In this document: one piece after another, positions 8,777-17,245 of the stretch
Layout: each line of letters opens with the position of its first letter
Numbering within the stretch: position 1 is the stretch's first letter
Origin: Dyella halodurans
GTDB taxonomy: Bacteria; Pseudomonadota; Gammaproteobacteria; Xanthomonadales; Rhodanobacteraceae
Assembly (NCBI RefSeq): GCF_026283925.1
Contig: NZ_JAPDPF010000001.1
Location: forward strand, 248,001-312,000
Length of the DNA: 64,000 bases
Direction: 5' to 3'
Made by a program: the position numbers and the translations under genes
Notes under the pieces: generated by a model
The model's input: the letters and a program-made list of their open reading frames with translations, nothing else
What the model was told of the DNA's origin: nothing
The model's database searches: none

Positions 8777-10561
8777 TCAGCCAGCCTGCTTGGTCCACGC
8801 GTCGCGCAGCGTAACGGTACGGTTGAATACCGGCGCTTCGGCACGATGGTCAAGGCGATCGGCCACGAAGTAACCGAGGCGCTCGAACTGATAGCGCTGT
8901 TCCGGCGCAGCGTTCGCTGCGGCCGGCTCCAGCCAGGCGCGCACGATGCGCTTGGCTTCCGGATTGATGTGCTCGATCCAGCTCTTGCCGTCGCTCTCGT
9001 CGTCCGGTGCCGGCACGTTGAACAGGCGATCGTATACACGGACCTCGGTCGACACGCCATGCTTCGCGCTCACCCAGTGAATGGTGCCCTTGACCTTGCG
9101 GTCGGCACCCGGCAGGCCCTGGCGCGACTCCAGGTCGAGCGTGCAGCGCAGCTCGGTGATGTTGCCGTCGGCGTCCTTCACCATCTCGTCGCACTTCACG
9201 ATGCCGACGCCGCGCAGGCGCACTTCGCCTTCGGGCTTCAAGCGGTGGAAGCCCTTGGGCGGCACTTCGGCGAAGTCCTCGCGCTCGATCCATAGCTCGC
9301 GGGAGAACGGCACTTCGCGCGTGCCAAAGCTCTCGTCCTTGGGATGGTTGGAGAACACCAGCGTTTCCTGGTGATCCGCGGGCAGGTTGGTGATCACCAG
9401 CTTGAGCGGGTCGAGCACGGCCATGCGGCGCGGCGCGGTCGCGTCCAGATCCTCGCGGATGCAGTTCTCGAGGATCGAGTAGTCGATGATGCTGTTCTGC
9501 TTGCTCACGCCCAGGCGCTCGATCAGCAGGCGCAGGCCGGCCGGGGTAAAGCCACGACGACGCAGGCCGCGCAGCGTGTTCATGCGCGGATCGTCCCAGC
9601 CATCCACCAGGTTTTCGTTCACCAGCTGGGCCAGCTTGCGCTTGCTGGTGATGCTGTAGGACAGGTTGAGGCGCGAGAACTCGATTTGTCGCGGCTTGGC
9701 CGGTTCGGTGCGGAAGCCGCCTTCGCGCAGGTGCTGCCACAGTTCCGGATGGTTGACCAGGTCGACCTTGTCGACGAACCAGTCGTACAGCGGGCGGTGG
9801 TCCTCGAACTCAAGCGTGCACAGCGAATGGGTGATGCCTTCCAGCGCATCCGACAGGCAGTGCGCGTAGTCGTACATCGGATAGATCGGCCAGGCGTCGC
9901 CGGTGTTCTGGTGCGCGATCTTGCGGATGCGGTAGATCGCCGGGTCGCGCATGTTCATATTGCCCGACGTCATGTCGATCTTGGCGCGCAAGGTCTTGGC
10001 GCCATCGTCGAATTCGCCCGCGCGCATGCGCCGGAACAGGTCGAGGTTCTCCTCCACGCTGCGCTCGCGGAACGGTGAGTTGCGGCCTGGCTCGGTCAGC
10101 GTGCCGCGATAGGCGCGCATGTCCTCGGCGTTGAGGTCGTCCACATAGGCGACACCATCCTGGATCAGTTTGATCGCAGCGTCGTAGAACACCTCGAAAT
10201 AGTCCGAGGCATGGCGCAGGTCGTGCCACTCGTAGCCGAGCCAGCGCACGTCGTCCTTGATGCCCTCGACGAACTCGGGGTCTTCCTTGCCCGGATTGGT
10301 ATCGTCCAGGCGCAGGTTGCACCAGCCGATGAACTCCGAGGCGATGCCGAAGTTCAGGCAGATCGCCTTGGCGTGGCCAATATGAAGGTAGCCATTGGGC
10401 TCGGGCGGAAAGCGCGTGCGGATGGCATGGTGCTTGCCGCTGGCCAGGTCCTCGCGAATGATCTGGCGGATGAAATCCCTTTGCACATCAGCGCGTTGAC
10501 CCTCGGCCTGCGCTGCGGCGGACGAGACAATGGGTTCAATGGCGGCGTTTTCAGTGGACAT
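8777..10561 (-). CDS. glnS: Glutaminyl-tRNA synthetase
   Basis: A 594-residue class I aminoacyl-tRNA synthetase charging tRNA-Gln. The HIGH motif region reads [16 protein letters not shown], the KMSKS-equivalent is ITSKRKL (usually VMSKRKL), followed by GWDDPRM and LRRRGFTP, all typical of GlnRS. The C-terminal anticodon-binding beta-barrels are complete ([13 protein letters not shown] onward). Length is slightly above the E. coli enzyme because of a 30-residue N-terminal extension before FIRQII. A G-rich tract lies upstream at 10619-10663. Confidence 0.97.
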   Translation of the reverse strand: MSTENAAIEPIVSSAAAQAEGQRADVQRDFIRQIIREDLASGKHHAIRTRFPPEPNGYLHIGHAKAICLNFGIASEFIGWCNLRLDDTNPGKEDPEFVEGIKDDVRWLGYEWHDLRHASDYFEVFYDAAIKLIQDGVAYVDDLNAEDMRAYRGTLTEPGRNSPFRERSVEENLDLFRRMRAGEFDDGAKTLRAKIDMTSGNMNMRDPAIYRIRKIAHQNTGDAWPIYPMYDYAHCLSDALEGITHSLCTLEFEDHRPLYDWFVDKVDLVNHPELWQHLREGGFRTEPAKPRQIEFSRLNLSYSITSKRKLAQLVNENLVDGWDDPRMNTLRGLRRRGFTPAGLRLLIERLGVSKQNSIIDYSILENCIREDLDATAPRRMAVLDPLKLVITNLPADHQETLVFSNHPKDESFGTREVPFSRELWIEREDFAEVPPKGFHRLKPEGEVRLRGVGIVKCDEMVKDADGNITELRCTLDLESRQGLPGADRKVKGTIHWVSAKHGVSTEVRVYDRLFNVPAPDDESDGKSWIEHINPEAKRIVRAWLEPAAANAAPEQRYQFERLGYFVADRLDHRAEAPVFNRTVTLRDAWTKQAG

Positions 10562-10618
10562 CGGGACTCACAACTCGTACGCGGTGGCGGAAACGACCAA
10601 GTTTACCCTGTCCAAGGT

Positions 10619-10663
10619 GGGGGTGTTTTGTGGGGTTTCAGCGGGTGGGAAAGTGGGGGGGGG
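10619..10663 (+). other. G-rich tract with quadruplex-forming pattern upstream of glnS
   Basis: Runs of at least three guanines are spaced by short loops: GGGGG at 10619, GGGG at 10632, GGG at 10643 and 10647, then a run of nine from 10655. From 10632 on, this satisfies the usual G3+N1-7 rule. It lies 58-102 bp upstream of the glnS start, on the strand opposite the glnS sense strand. Confidence 0.5.
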
Positions 10664-10831
10664 CGGTTTGCCCGCCCTCGTGGCAATAGCCGTCAGCCGT
10701 TATCTCAGCGACGCTCAATAGCCCTGCGGCTGGCCAAGCCAAACGAGCTCGGATTGCGCAAAACGCATAGCACTCCTCATCGTCATCCCCGCGAACGCCG
10801 GCCAAGCGTGCATCACGCCCCGTTCCCCCTC

Positions 10832-10866
10832 ACCGTCATTCCCACGAAAGCGGGAATCCAGTGACT
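10832..10866. repeat. Short palindromic repeat (GTCATTCCC...GGGAATCCAGTGAC type)
   Basis: A hairpin ATTCCC at 10838-10843 pairs with GGGAAT at 10852-10857 around a GAAA tetraloop, within the sequence CGTCATTCCC...GGGAATCCAGTGAC that resembles a dispersed small repeat seen in many proteobacteria. A diverged partial copy (CGTCATCCCCGCGAACGCC) lies at about 10778-10800. Confidence 0.55.
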
Positions 10867-10888
10867 TTCGCGCTGTCTTGACGCTACC

Positions 10889-11071
10889 GCGACCTGGCTC
10901 GCCTGCCGCGGGCTTCCGCTGCCCTGCCGGGCAGCGGGTTACTTCTCTTTGCGTGGCCAAAGAGAAGTAACCAAGAGAAAGGCCACCCCGATGGCGCGCC
11001 TTCCGGGCTGACGCCCTGCAGGTGCGCGGGTGGGTTACGGAGGTTTGTCGACAGGGCTCCTGCCCTGACGA
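10889..11071 (+). repeat. Dispersed repeat, left inverted copy
   Basis: About 180 bp running from GCGACCTGGCTCGCCTGC, through an internal hairpin GTTACTTCTCTTTG...CCAAAGAGAAGTAACC (10937-10972), to GACAGGGCTCCTGCCCTGACGA. The same blocks occur in the same order, inverted, at 11333-11511. The 260 bp between the copies has a low-complexity run of AAAGCCAAAGCCAGA-type units at 11165-11205. Nothing between glnS and the DUF2007 gene looks coding. Confidence 0.75.
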
Positions 11072-11332
11072 CAAACTGGCTTGCATCCATGCAAGCCACC
11101 CTTCGGGCTTTTCCTCCACCCACCCGCCGCGCCATAGGGGACCCGAAGAGCGGTAGAGCAACCCCCAAAGCCAAAGCCAGATCCAAAGCGAAAGCGAAAG
11201 CCAAGCAACAGCAATGAGCAGCGCCATGCGCTGCTCGAGCCTTGTGCTTTTGACGTGTGGGGCCCCTGTGCGGCGGTGAGGGGCGGACGATCAGGCCCCG
11301 CAGGGGGCATCGGCAGGGATGCCGATGCCTTT

Positions 11333-11511
11333 TCGTCAGGGCAGGAGCCCTGTCGAAAAGCCCGGCCGACCCTCACGGACTTGCCGAGCTCCGCTCGGCA
11401 AGCGCCAAGCGGGGTGCCTTTTCTCTTGGTTACTTCTCTTTGGGCAAGCAAAGAGAAGTAACCCGGCCTCCGGCAGGAGGTCGGAAGCCCGCCGCAGGCG
11501 AGCCAGGTCGC
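11333..11511 (-). repeat. Dispersed repeat, right inverted copy
   Basis: Inverted partner of 10889-11071. Conserved blocks are the GACCTGGCTCGCCTGC end, the TTACTTCTCTTTG/CAAAGAGAAGTAA hairpin at about 11429-11463, and the CAGGGCTCCTGCCCTGACGA end. The roughly 50 bp between hairpin and inner end differ between the copies. A third, more diverged copy is at 40220-40308. Confidence 0.75.
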
Positions 11512-11669
11512 AGCCACATCACAACAGAGCGACAGCCACTGGATGACCAACTTCACCGTTGTGACGCGCCCCAGCATCCGTTTGATGACGCGCAAAAAAG
11601 ACTGCCACGCGCTCCACGCGAGCCATCCATCAAATGAGCATCACCTCTCCATCACCGACAAGCAAAAAC

Positions 11670-11698
11670 TTGCCCCCCGTCCCACACCGCGCTAGCGT
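11670..11698 (+). promoter_or_regulatory. Putative leaderless promoter of the DUF2007 gene
   Basis: TTGCCC at 11670-11675 and TAGCGT at 11693-11698 are 17 bp apart. The hexamer ends 6 bases before the ATG at 11705, so transcription would start at or next to the start codon. No Shine-Dalgarno sequence is present. Confidence 0.45.
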
Positions 11699-11704
11699 GC
11701 CCCC

Positions 11705-11983
11705 ATGCGCATCGCATACCGAGCTGAAACCCTGATTGACGCCCACCTGGTGAAGGACGCGCTGGAGCGCGCGGATATCCCCGCGTTCATTTCAGGTGAA
11801 TACCTGACCGGAGCGGTGGGTCAGTTGCCGGCGCTGGACTATGTGGCCGTGCTGGTGTCGGAAGCGAGCCTGGACGCGGCCGAACGGATCGTGCGCGAAG
11901 TCGAGCGCAGCCTGGCCGAGGCCCGTCTCGCCATGGACGAAGCGGACGAAGATCCGGACGCACCGCAGCCCGCTTTCGGTTGA
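11705..11983 (+). CDS. DUF2007-family small protein
   Basis: A 92-residue protein matching the DUF2007 (putative signal-transducing) fold: MRIAYRAETLIDAHLVKDAL, a central IPAFISGEYL strand and VAVLVSEASLDAAERIV, then an acidic tail rich in D and E. The function is unknown; the fold resembles PII-like or ACT-like small regulators. No ribosome binding site is visible and a promoter hexamer lies 6 bases upstream, so it may be translated from a leaderless mRNA. It precedes apt by about 106 bp on the same strand. Confidence 0.75.
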   Translation: MRIAYRAETLIDAHLVKDALERADIPAFISGEYLTGAVGQLPALDYVAVLVSEASLDAAERIVREVERSLAEARLAMDEADEDPDAPQPAFG

Positions 11984-12089
11984 ACCCCATCATCGCTCGA
12001 CGACGTCGCAGGCCCGGGTCGGCCTTGGCTCTGGGCGGTATGCTGTCAGGCGCGCAACGCCCCCGGCGTGCGGCATAGGAGCGAATCAG

Positions 12090-12620
12090 GTGGACAGTTC
12101 GTTGACGCAGATCCGGGCGCTGATCCGCGCCGTAGCCGACTTCCCGAAGGCGGGTGTGGTCTTTCGCGATATCACGCCGCTGCTCGCCGATGCTGGCGGC
12201 TTTGCGCGTTGTGTGGATGCGCTGGCCGAGCCGTGGCAGGGCAGTGGCGTGCAGGCGGTATGCGGGATCGAATCGCGCGGCTTCATTTTCGGCGCTGCGC
12301 TGGCGCAGAAGCTGCACGCGGGTTTCGTGCCGCTGCGCAAGCCGAACAAGCTGCCACCGCCGGTGGTTGCCGTGGACTACGCGCTGGAATACGGCGTCGA
12401 TCGGCTGGAGGCGCGCAACGACGCGCTGCGTGTGGGCGAACGGGCCTTGATCGTGGACGATGTGCTTGCCACGGGCGGTACCGTGGCGGCAGCGCGAGCC
12501 CTGGTGGAAAAGCTCGGGGCGCAGCTGGTAGGGGCCAGCGTGGTGATCGAACTGGCCGCACTGCAGGGCCGCGCGCGCTGGCAAGACGACGCGCCCTTGC
12601 ATGCCTTGCTGCGCTACTGA
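12090..12620 (+). CDS. apt: Adenine phosphoribosyltransferase
   Basis: A 176-residue type I phosphoribosyltransferase that converts adenine and PRPP to AMP in purine salvage. Visible features are the family opening IRAVADFPKAGVVFRDITPL, the substrate loop GIESRGFIFGAAL, VPLRKPNKLP, and the PRPP-binding motif ALIVDDVLATGGT. The start is GTG at 12090, with AGGAG 8 bases upstream; a longer open frame further upstream overlaps the DUF2007 gene and lacks homology. Length matches the family. Confidence 0.95.
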   Translation: MDSSLTQIRALIRAVADFPKAGVVFRDITPLLADAGGFARCVDALAEPWQGSGVQAVCGIESRGFIFGAALAQKLHAGFVPLRKPNKLPPPVVAVDYALEYGVDRLEARNDALRVGERALIVDDVLATGGTVAAARALVEKLGAQLVGASVVIELAALQGRARWQDDAPLHALLRY

Positions 12621-12666
12621 GCGAGCCTGACGCGGGCCTGTTCGCCGAGCCTACCCGCGCGGCGGC

Positions 12667-13266
12667 TCAGGGCATGGCCGGTGCGATGCTCTCGACATAA
12701 ACCAGCTCACACGCACCATCGCCGGTGTCGTCGCGCGTCATCGAGGTGCGCCAGCGCCAGCCGCCCGGACGGCTGGCGTCGACCAGAAACCCTTCGAGAT
12801 GCACCACTTCACCTTGGCGCACGCGCTCCAGTTCGTTACGCACGTTGTTGTCAGCGGGGATCATGTGCATGTTGGCGCTGGACGTCTCGATTTCCCGGCG
12901 TGGAATCGGAAATGCGTCGACGTGCCAGTGATAGAAGCGGTTGCCCTGGCTGATCTCGATGCCGGCCAGCACGCTGCTGTCGGACATGCGGCCCCAGCCC
13001 ATGGCCAGATCGACCGGTGCCAGCTTGGCGCCTGCGTCGAAGTGGTAGTCCTCACGGGACAGCACGCGCGCAGTCAGTTCGAAGCGCGCGCGTGTCACCA
13101 GCGTGATGTCACCGCGCTGTAGCGTGGTGCCCTGTTCGAGATCGATTTGCGTGGGTACATCCGGGGCCAGGACGCCAGGCCCTGGTGTGAGCGGACGCGC
13201 GCGCCACCAGTGCGCCGCGCCGAGGCCGGCAAGCAGCAGTACGCCGATCAGCAGAGAGCGTGGCAT
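12667..13266 (-). CDS. Membrane-anchored conserved protein of unknown function
   Basis: A 199-residue protein with one N-terminal membrane segment (about 3-18) and a soluble, probably periplasmic, remainder. Recognisable blocks are DYHFDAGAKLAPVDLAMGWG, QGNRFYHWHVDAFP and MHMIPADNNV, a pattern I associate with uncharacterised proteins from Pseudomonas and Xanthomonadales but cannot name. The ATG at 13266 is chosen; a GTG at 13272 overlapping the oxyR stop is possible. It lies immediately after oxyR on the same strand, so it is probably cotranscribed. Confidence 0.7.
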   Translation of the reverse strand: MPRSLLIGVLLLAGLGAAHWWRARPLTPGPGVLAPDVPTQIDLEQGTTLQRGDITLVTRARFELTARVLSREDYHFDAGAKLAPVDLAMGWGRMSDSSVLAGIEISQGNRFYHWHVDAFPIPRREIETSSANMHMIPADNNVRNELERVRQGEVVHLEGFLVDASRPGGWRWRTSMTRDDTGDGACELVYVESIAPAMP

Positions 13267-13272
13267 GGTCAC

Positions 13273-14217
13273 TCAGGGCGCGGCGCGCTTGGCAGGTTTC
13301 GCTTCGCCCAGGTTCGGCTGCAGCAGCTCCGGCGGCAAACCGCGGATCACGTCGCCGAACCGCTCGAGGAACACCCCCAGCGACGAGCTCTTGCGCCACA
13401 CGAGCGCGATGCGCCGGCTGGGCGCGTGCCCGGAAAATTCGATCAGGTGCACATTGTCGGTACGCGACATCGGCGGTTTGATCGCCAGTGTCGGCAGCAA
13501 GGTGATGCCCACGTTCGCCGCCACCATCTGGCGCAAGGTCTCAAGACTGGTGGCGCGGAAGCCGGAGCGTTCACCGGCACCGGCGAGCTGGCACACCTCC
13601 AGCGCCTGATCGCGCATGCAGTGGCCGTCTTCCAGCAGCAGCAGGCTTTCGTCTTCCAGGTCGTCGAGTTTCAGGCGCGTGCGCTTGTGCGCCAGCGGGT
13701 GATCGTCCGGCACGGCCAGCACGAACGGTTCCTCGAACAGGAATTCGGCGTGCAGGCTGTCCTCGTGCAAGGGCAGGGCGAGCACGCCGACATCCAGCGC
13801 GCCCTCGCGCAACATCTTCACGACCTGCTCGGTCTTCTCTTCGACCAGCAGCAGTTCCAGTCGCGGGAAGTGCTTGCGCACCAGCGGCACCAGATGCGGC
13901 AGCAGGTAAGGGCCGAGCGTGGGGAAGATGCCTAGTCGCAAGGTGCCCGACTCCGGATCACGCGTGCGCTGCGCAATCGCCTTGATCTCGTCGATCTCCG
14001 ACAACACGCCACGTGCACGGCGGGCGATTTCGCGACCGGTTTCGGTCAGCAGCACCTTGCGCGGCGTGCGCTCCACAAGGGCGACGCCCAGCTCGTCCTC
14101 GAGCTTCTTGATCTGCGTGGAGAGCGTGGGCTGGCTGACGAAGCTGGCCTCGGCGGCGCGCCCGAAATGCCGATGCTCGGCCAGGGCCACGAGGTAGTGC
14201 AGGTCGCGCAGGTTCAT
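13273..14217 (-). CDS. oxyR: Hydrogen-peroxide-sensing LysR-family regulator OxyR
   Basis: A 314-residue LysR-type regulator. The winged helix-turn-helix is at 1-60 (MNLRDLHYLVALAEHRHFGRA, FVSQPTLSTQIKKLE). The redox site is diagnostic: C200 and C209 in GHCMRDQALEVC, equivalent to the peroxidatic and resolving cysteines C199 and C208 of E. coli OxyR. The start is ATG at 14217, where the family begins; a longer frame runs upstream but is not conserved. An OxyR-type palindrome lies 24 bp upstream (14241-14255), consistent with autoregulation. The downstream membrane protein is probably in the same transcript. Confidence 0.95.
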   Translation of the reverse strand: MNLRDLHYLVALAEHRHFGRAAEASFVSQPTLSTQIKKLEDELGVALVERTPRKVLLTETGREIARRARGVLSEIDEIKAIAQRTRDPESGTLRLGIFPTLGPYLLPHLVPLVRKHFPRLELLLVEEKTEQVVKMLREGALDVGVLALPLHEDSLHAEFLFEEPFVLAVPDDHPLAHKRTRLKLDDLEDESLLLLEDGHCMRDQALEVCQLAGAGERSGFRATSLETLRQMVAANVGITLLPTLAIKPPMSRTDNVHLIEFSGHAPSRRIALVWRKSSSLGVFLERFGDVIRGLPPELLQPNLGEAKPAKRAAP

Positions 14218-14240
14218 GAACGAGCGTCCACACGGATCTG

Positions 14241-14255
14241 ATAGGTCATATCTAT
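14241..14255. promoter_or_regulatory. Putative OxyR operator (ATAG-N7-CTAT)
   Basis: ATAGGTCATATCTAT matches all ten fixed positions of the 15-bp OxyR half-element ATAGnTnnnAnCTAT. A weaker second element (ATGGTATTCATCGAT, 14264-14278) follows after 8 bp; the classical spacing is 7. It lies between the divergent oxyR and aminopeptidase genes. Confidence 0.65.
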
Positions 14256-14372
14256 GGATTCTGATGGTATTCATCGATTTCGACAATGTGCGGCATGTCT
14301 TCTGGCACTGTGTCGCTCGTCATGGCAGCCCCTAGCGTGGGCGTTTATTTGTCCAAGGAGTGCCCACGCACC

Positions 14373-17057
14373 ATGCGCCGCCTCGTCCGCCCGCTCGTCC
14401 TTACTGCCCTTGCCGCTTGCTGCGGCGCCGCCATGGCCGCCCCGGCCGCCAGTGATCAGCCGCAAGGCAAGCTGCCGCGCTGGGCGATGCCGGAGTCGTA
14501 TCAGCTCGATTTCAAGGTCGACCCGCGCCAGCAGGATTTCACCGGCACCACCACGATCAAGCTGAAGCTGGAAAAGGCCACTGATCACCTGTGGCTGCAT
14601 GGTCGCGAGCTGAAAGTCAGCAAGGTCGCCATCACCGATGCTGCCGGCAAGGTGCATGAAGGCAAGTACGTGGACGTGGCGCCGAAGGAAGGCGTGGTGC
14701 GCATCGACTTCGGCAGCCAGCTGGCGCCGCAGGAGCTGAGCCTGGCGATCACCTATAGCGCGCCGCTCAACCAGCAGTTGCAGGGCTTGTACAAGGTGAG
14801 CCACGAGGGCCAGCCGTATGCGATGACGCAGATGGAGCCGATCAGTGCGCGCTTCGCATTCCCCGGTTTCGACGAGCCGTCGTTCAAGACGCCGTTCGAC
14901 ATTCGCCTGACCGTCCCGAACGACGAAGTCGGCATCGCCAACACCAAGCAGGTGAAGGAAGAAGGCGCCGGCGACGGCTGGAAGACGCTGACCTTCGCCA
15001 GGACCCAGCCGCTGCCGACCTACCTGGTCGCCTTTGGCGTGGGCCCGTGGGATGTAGTGAAGGGGCCGGATATCTCCTCGACCCAGTACCGCGCGCAGCC
15101 CACCGAACTGCGCGGCATCGCCGCGAAGGGCGAAGGCCATCGCATGCAGCATGTGCTGAGCGAAACGCCGAGCATCATCCACACGCTCGAGGACTACTAC
15201 GGCTTCGGCTATCCGTGGGACAAGCTCGACCTGCTCGCCGCGCCGGACTTCTCTGCCGGTGCGATGGAGAACCCGGGCCTGGTCACGTTCCGCGACTGGT
15301 TGTTGCTGATCGATCCGGATTCCCCGGCCAACTACGTGCGCGGTTCGTTCAACGTCACCGCGCATGAGCTGGCGCACCAGTGGACCGGCGACACCGTGAC
15401 CATGGGCTGGTGGGACGACCTCTGGCTCAACGAAGCGTTCGCCACCTGGATGCAGCAGAAGGTCACCCAGAAGGTGCATCCGGAATACCGCGCCGACCTC
15501 GACCGCGTGCGCGGTGCGCAGGGCGCCATGAATGGCGACAGCCTGGTCACCACGCGCAAGATCCGCCAGCCGATCACCGGCAATGGCGACATCGAGACGG
15601 CCTTCGACGGCATCACCTACCAGAAGGGTGCGGCGGTGCTGGGCATGTTCGAAGGCTACGTCGGCGAGTCGACGTTCCAGAAGGGTATGCGCTCGTATAT
15701 CCAGCAACACAAGTTCGGCAACGCGACGGCGGATGATCTGGTCGCTTCGATCGCCAAGGCGGCCGACAAGGGCCAGGACTTCCAGCAGGCGTTCAAGAGC
15801 TTCCTCAACCAGCCGGGTGTGCCTTACGTGCAAACCCAGGTGAGCCAGGAAGGCGGCAAGACCGTGCTGCACCTGACCCAGGGCCGCTACCTGCCGCTCG
15901 GCAGCGCGGGCGACGCCAAGAGCGTGTGGGGCGTGCCGATGTGCGTGCGCTACGGCACCGCCGATGGCAGCAAGGTGAGCTGTGAACTGCTCGACAAGGC
16001 CCAGGGCACCATGGTGCTGGCCGGCGCGAGCAACCCGACCTGGGTGATGCCGAACGCGAATGGCAGCGGCTACTACCGCTTCGCCATGGCCAAGGACGAC
16101 CTGGCCAAGCTAGGCCAGCAGGTCGGCAAGCTCGACGATGCCGAGCAGCTCGCCTACGCCGATGCGGTGTATGCGAGCTTCAAGCATGGCGATCTGGATG
16201 CGGCCGATGTGCTCGCCGCGCTCAAGCCGCTGACTTCGTCGAAGACGCGCGAAGTGGCCACGGCGCCGCTGAACAGCTTCAACTGGATCTACCAGAATGT
16301 GGCACAGACCGATGCGCAGCGCGCCAAGCTCGCCGAGTGGGCCAAGGCCGCTTATCTGCCTCGCATGCAGCAGCTGGGCTATCACCGCAAGCCGGGCGAG
16401 GCCGACACCGATTCGCTGCTGCGCGACACGTTGGCTGCCCAGCTGGCGCTGGGTGTGAAGCTGCCGGAAGTGCGTACCGAACTGCTCAAGCAGGGCGATG
16501 CAGCGCTCAAGCGCAAGCCGGATGGCCGTCTGGATCTCGCCGCGGCCGATCCCGACCTGCTCGGCATCGCACTCGGCGTCGCCGTGCAGGAGCGTGGCAA
16601 GAGCGCAGTTGATGCCTTGATTGCCGAGCTGCCGCAGACCAGCGATCCGGCCATGCGCAATGCCATCCTCGGTGGCTTGAGCGAAGTGGAAGATCCCGCG
16701 CTTGCGACACAGGTGCGTGACTTTGCCCTAGTGAAGCAGGTGAAGGTGGGCGAGATGGCGTCGCTGCTGCGTGGTGTCCGCGACACGCGTGCTCAGCGCG
16801 ACGCCTCCTGGGACTGGTCGGTCGCCAACTACGACAAGATCGTGGAACGTACCGGCAGTTTCGCCGGCGGCCAATTGCCAAACCTCATGGCCGGTGGCGG
16901 CTGCTCGAAGGACGAAGCAGATCGTCTGCAGGCATTCTTCAAGACTCGCGCCAAGGATGTGACCGGTGCCGAACGCGGTCTGGCGCAGACCAGCGAGTCG
17001 ACCCTGCTTTGTGCCGCACTGGCGGCGAAGCAGGACGCATCGGTCATCCTTCGTTGA
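14373..17057 (+). CDS. M1-family zinc aminopeptidase, exported
   Basis: An 894-residue M1 metallopeptidase. The signal peptide ends near AAMA-APAA (about residue 24). The substrate-binding GAMEN motif is at 296-300 and the zinc site HELAH at 331-335 with the third ligand E354 in NEAF, the HExxH-x18-E spacing of the family. The C-terminal ERAP1-like helical domain is complete. It releases N-terminal residues from peptides, probably in the periplasm. The ATG at 14373 is followed directly by the signal peptide; AAGGAG lies 12 bases upstream, a long spacing. An intrinsic terminator follows at 17102. Confidence 0.92.
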   Translation: MRRLVRPLVLTALAACCGAAMAAPAASDQPQGKLPRWAMPESYQLDFKVDPRQQDFTGTTTIKLKLEKATDHLWLHGRELKVSKVAITDAAGKVHEGKYVDVAPKEGVVRIDFGSQLAPQELSLAITYSAPLNQQLQGLYKVSHEGQPYAMTQMEPISARFAFPGFDEPSFKTPFDIRLTVPNDEVGIANTKQVKEEGAGDGWKTLTFARTQPLPTYLVAFGVGPWDVVKGPDISSTQYRAQPTELRGIAAKGEGHRMQHVLSETPSIIHTLEDYYGFGYPWDKLDLLAAPDFSAGAMENPGLVTFRDWLLLIDPDSPANYVRGSFNVTAHELAHQWTGDTVTMGWWDDLWLNEAFATWMQQKVTQKVHPEYRADLDRVRGAQGAMNGDSLVTTRKIRQPITGNGDIETAFDGITYQKGAAVLGMFEGYVGESTFQKGMRSYIQQHKFGNATADDLVASIAKAADKGQDFQQAFKSFLNQPGVPYVQTQVSQEGGKTVLHLTQGRYLPLGSAGDAKSVWGVPMCVRYGTADGSKVSCELLDKAQGTMVLAGASNPTWVMPNANGSGYYRFAMAKDDLAKLGQQVGKLDDAEQLAYADAVYASFKHGDLDAADVLAALKPLTSSKTREVATAPLNSFNWIYQNVAQTDAQRAKLAEWAKAAYLPRMQQLGYHRKPGEADTDSLLRDTLAAQLALGVKLPEVRTELLKQGDAALKRKPDGRLDLAAADPDLLGIALGVAVQERGKSAVDALIAELPQTSDPAMRNAILGGLSEVEDPALATQVRDFALVKQVKVGEMASLLRGVRDTRAQRDASWDWSVANYDKIVERTGSFAGGQLPNLMAGGGCSKDEADRLQAFFKTRAKDVTGAERGLAQTSESTLLCAALAAKQDASVILR

Positions 17058-17101
17058 TCCAATGGCCGGCCGTTGGCCGGCCAGCTTGACCTCACCATCA
17101 C

Positions 17102-17133
17102 GCCGGGCAGCATCCACCGCCCGGCTTTTTTTT
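17102..17133 (+). terminator. Rho-independent terminator after the M1 aminopeptidase gene
   Basis: A 7-bp perfect GC stem (GCCGGGC at 17102-17108 with GCCCGGC at 17119-17125) with a 10-base loop, followed by eight thymines. Confidence 0.9.
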
Positions 17134-17245
17134 GCCCTAACCCCGTTCAACCCGTATCGACGTTGCATGGCTTGGGAGCTCAACACGCGCTTCCTGGCTT
17201 GCTTCTACACTGTCCCGACCCGCACGGGTCGTCAGGGAGAGATAC

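Noticed and set aside
10715-11637. Several open frames between glnS and the DUF2007 gene
   Set aside because: They read through the inverted dispersed repeats and their peptides (YFSL...REVTR type) only reflect the repeat; no ribosome sites.
14271-15872. A 533-codon minus-strand frame
   Set aside because: Antisense to the M1 aminopeptidase gene, which carries GAMEN and HExxH motifs.
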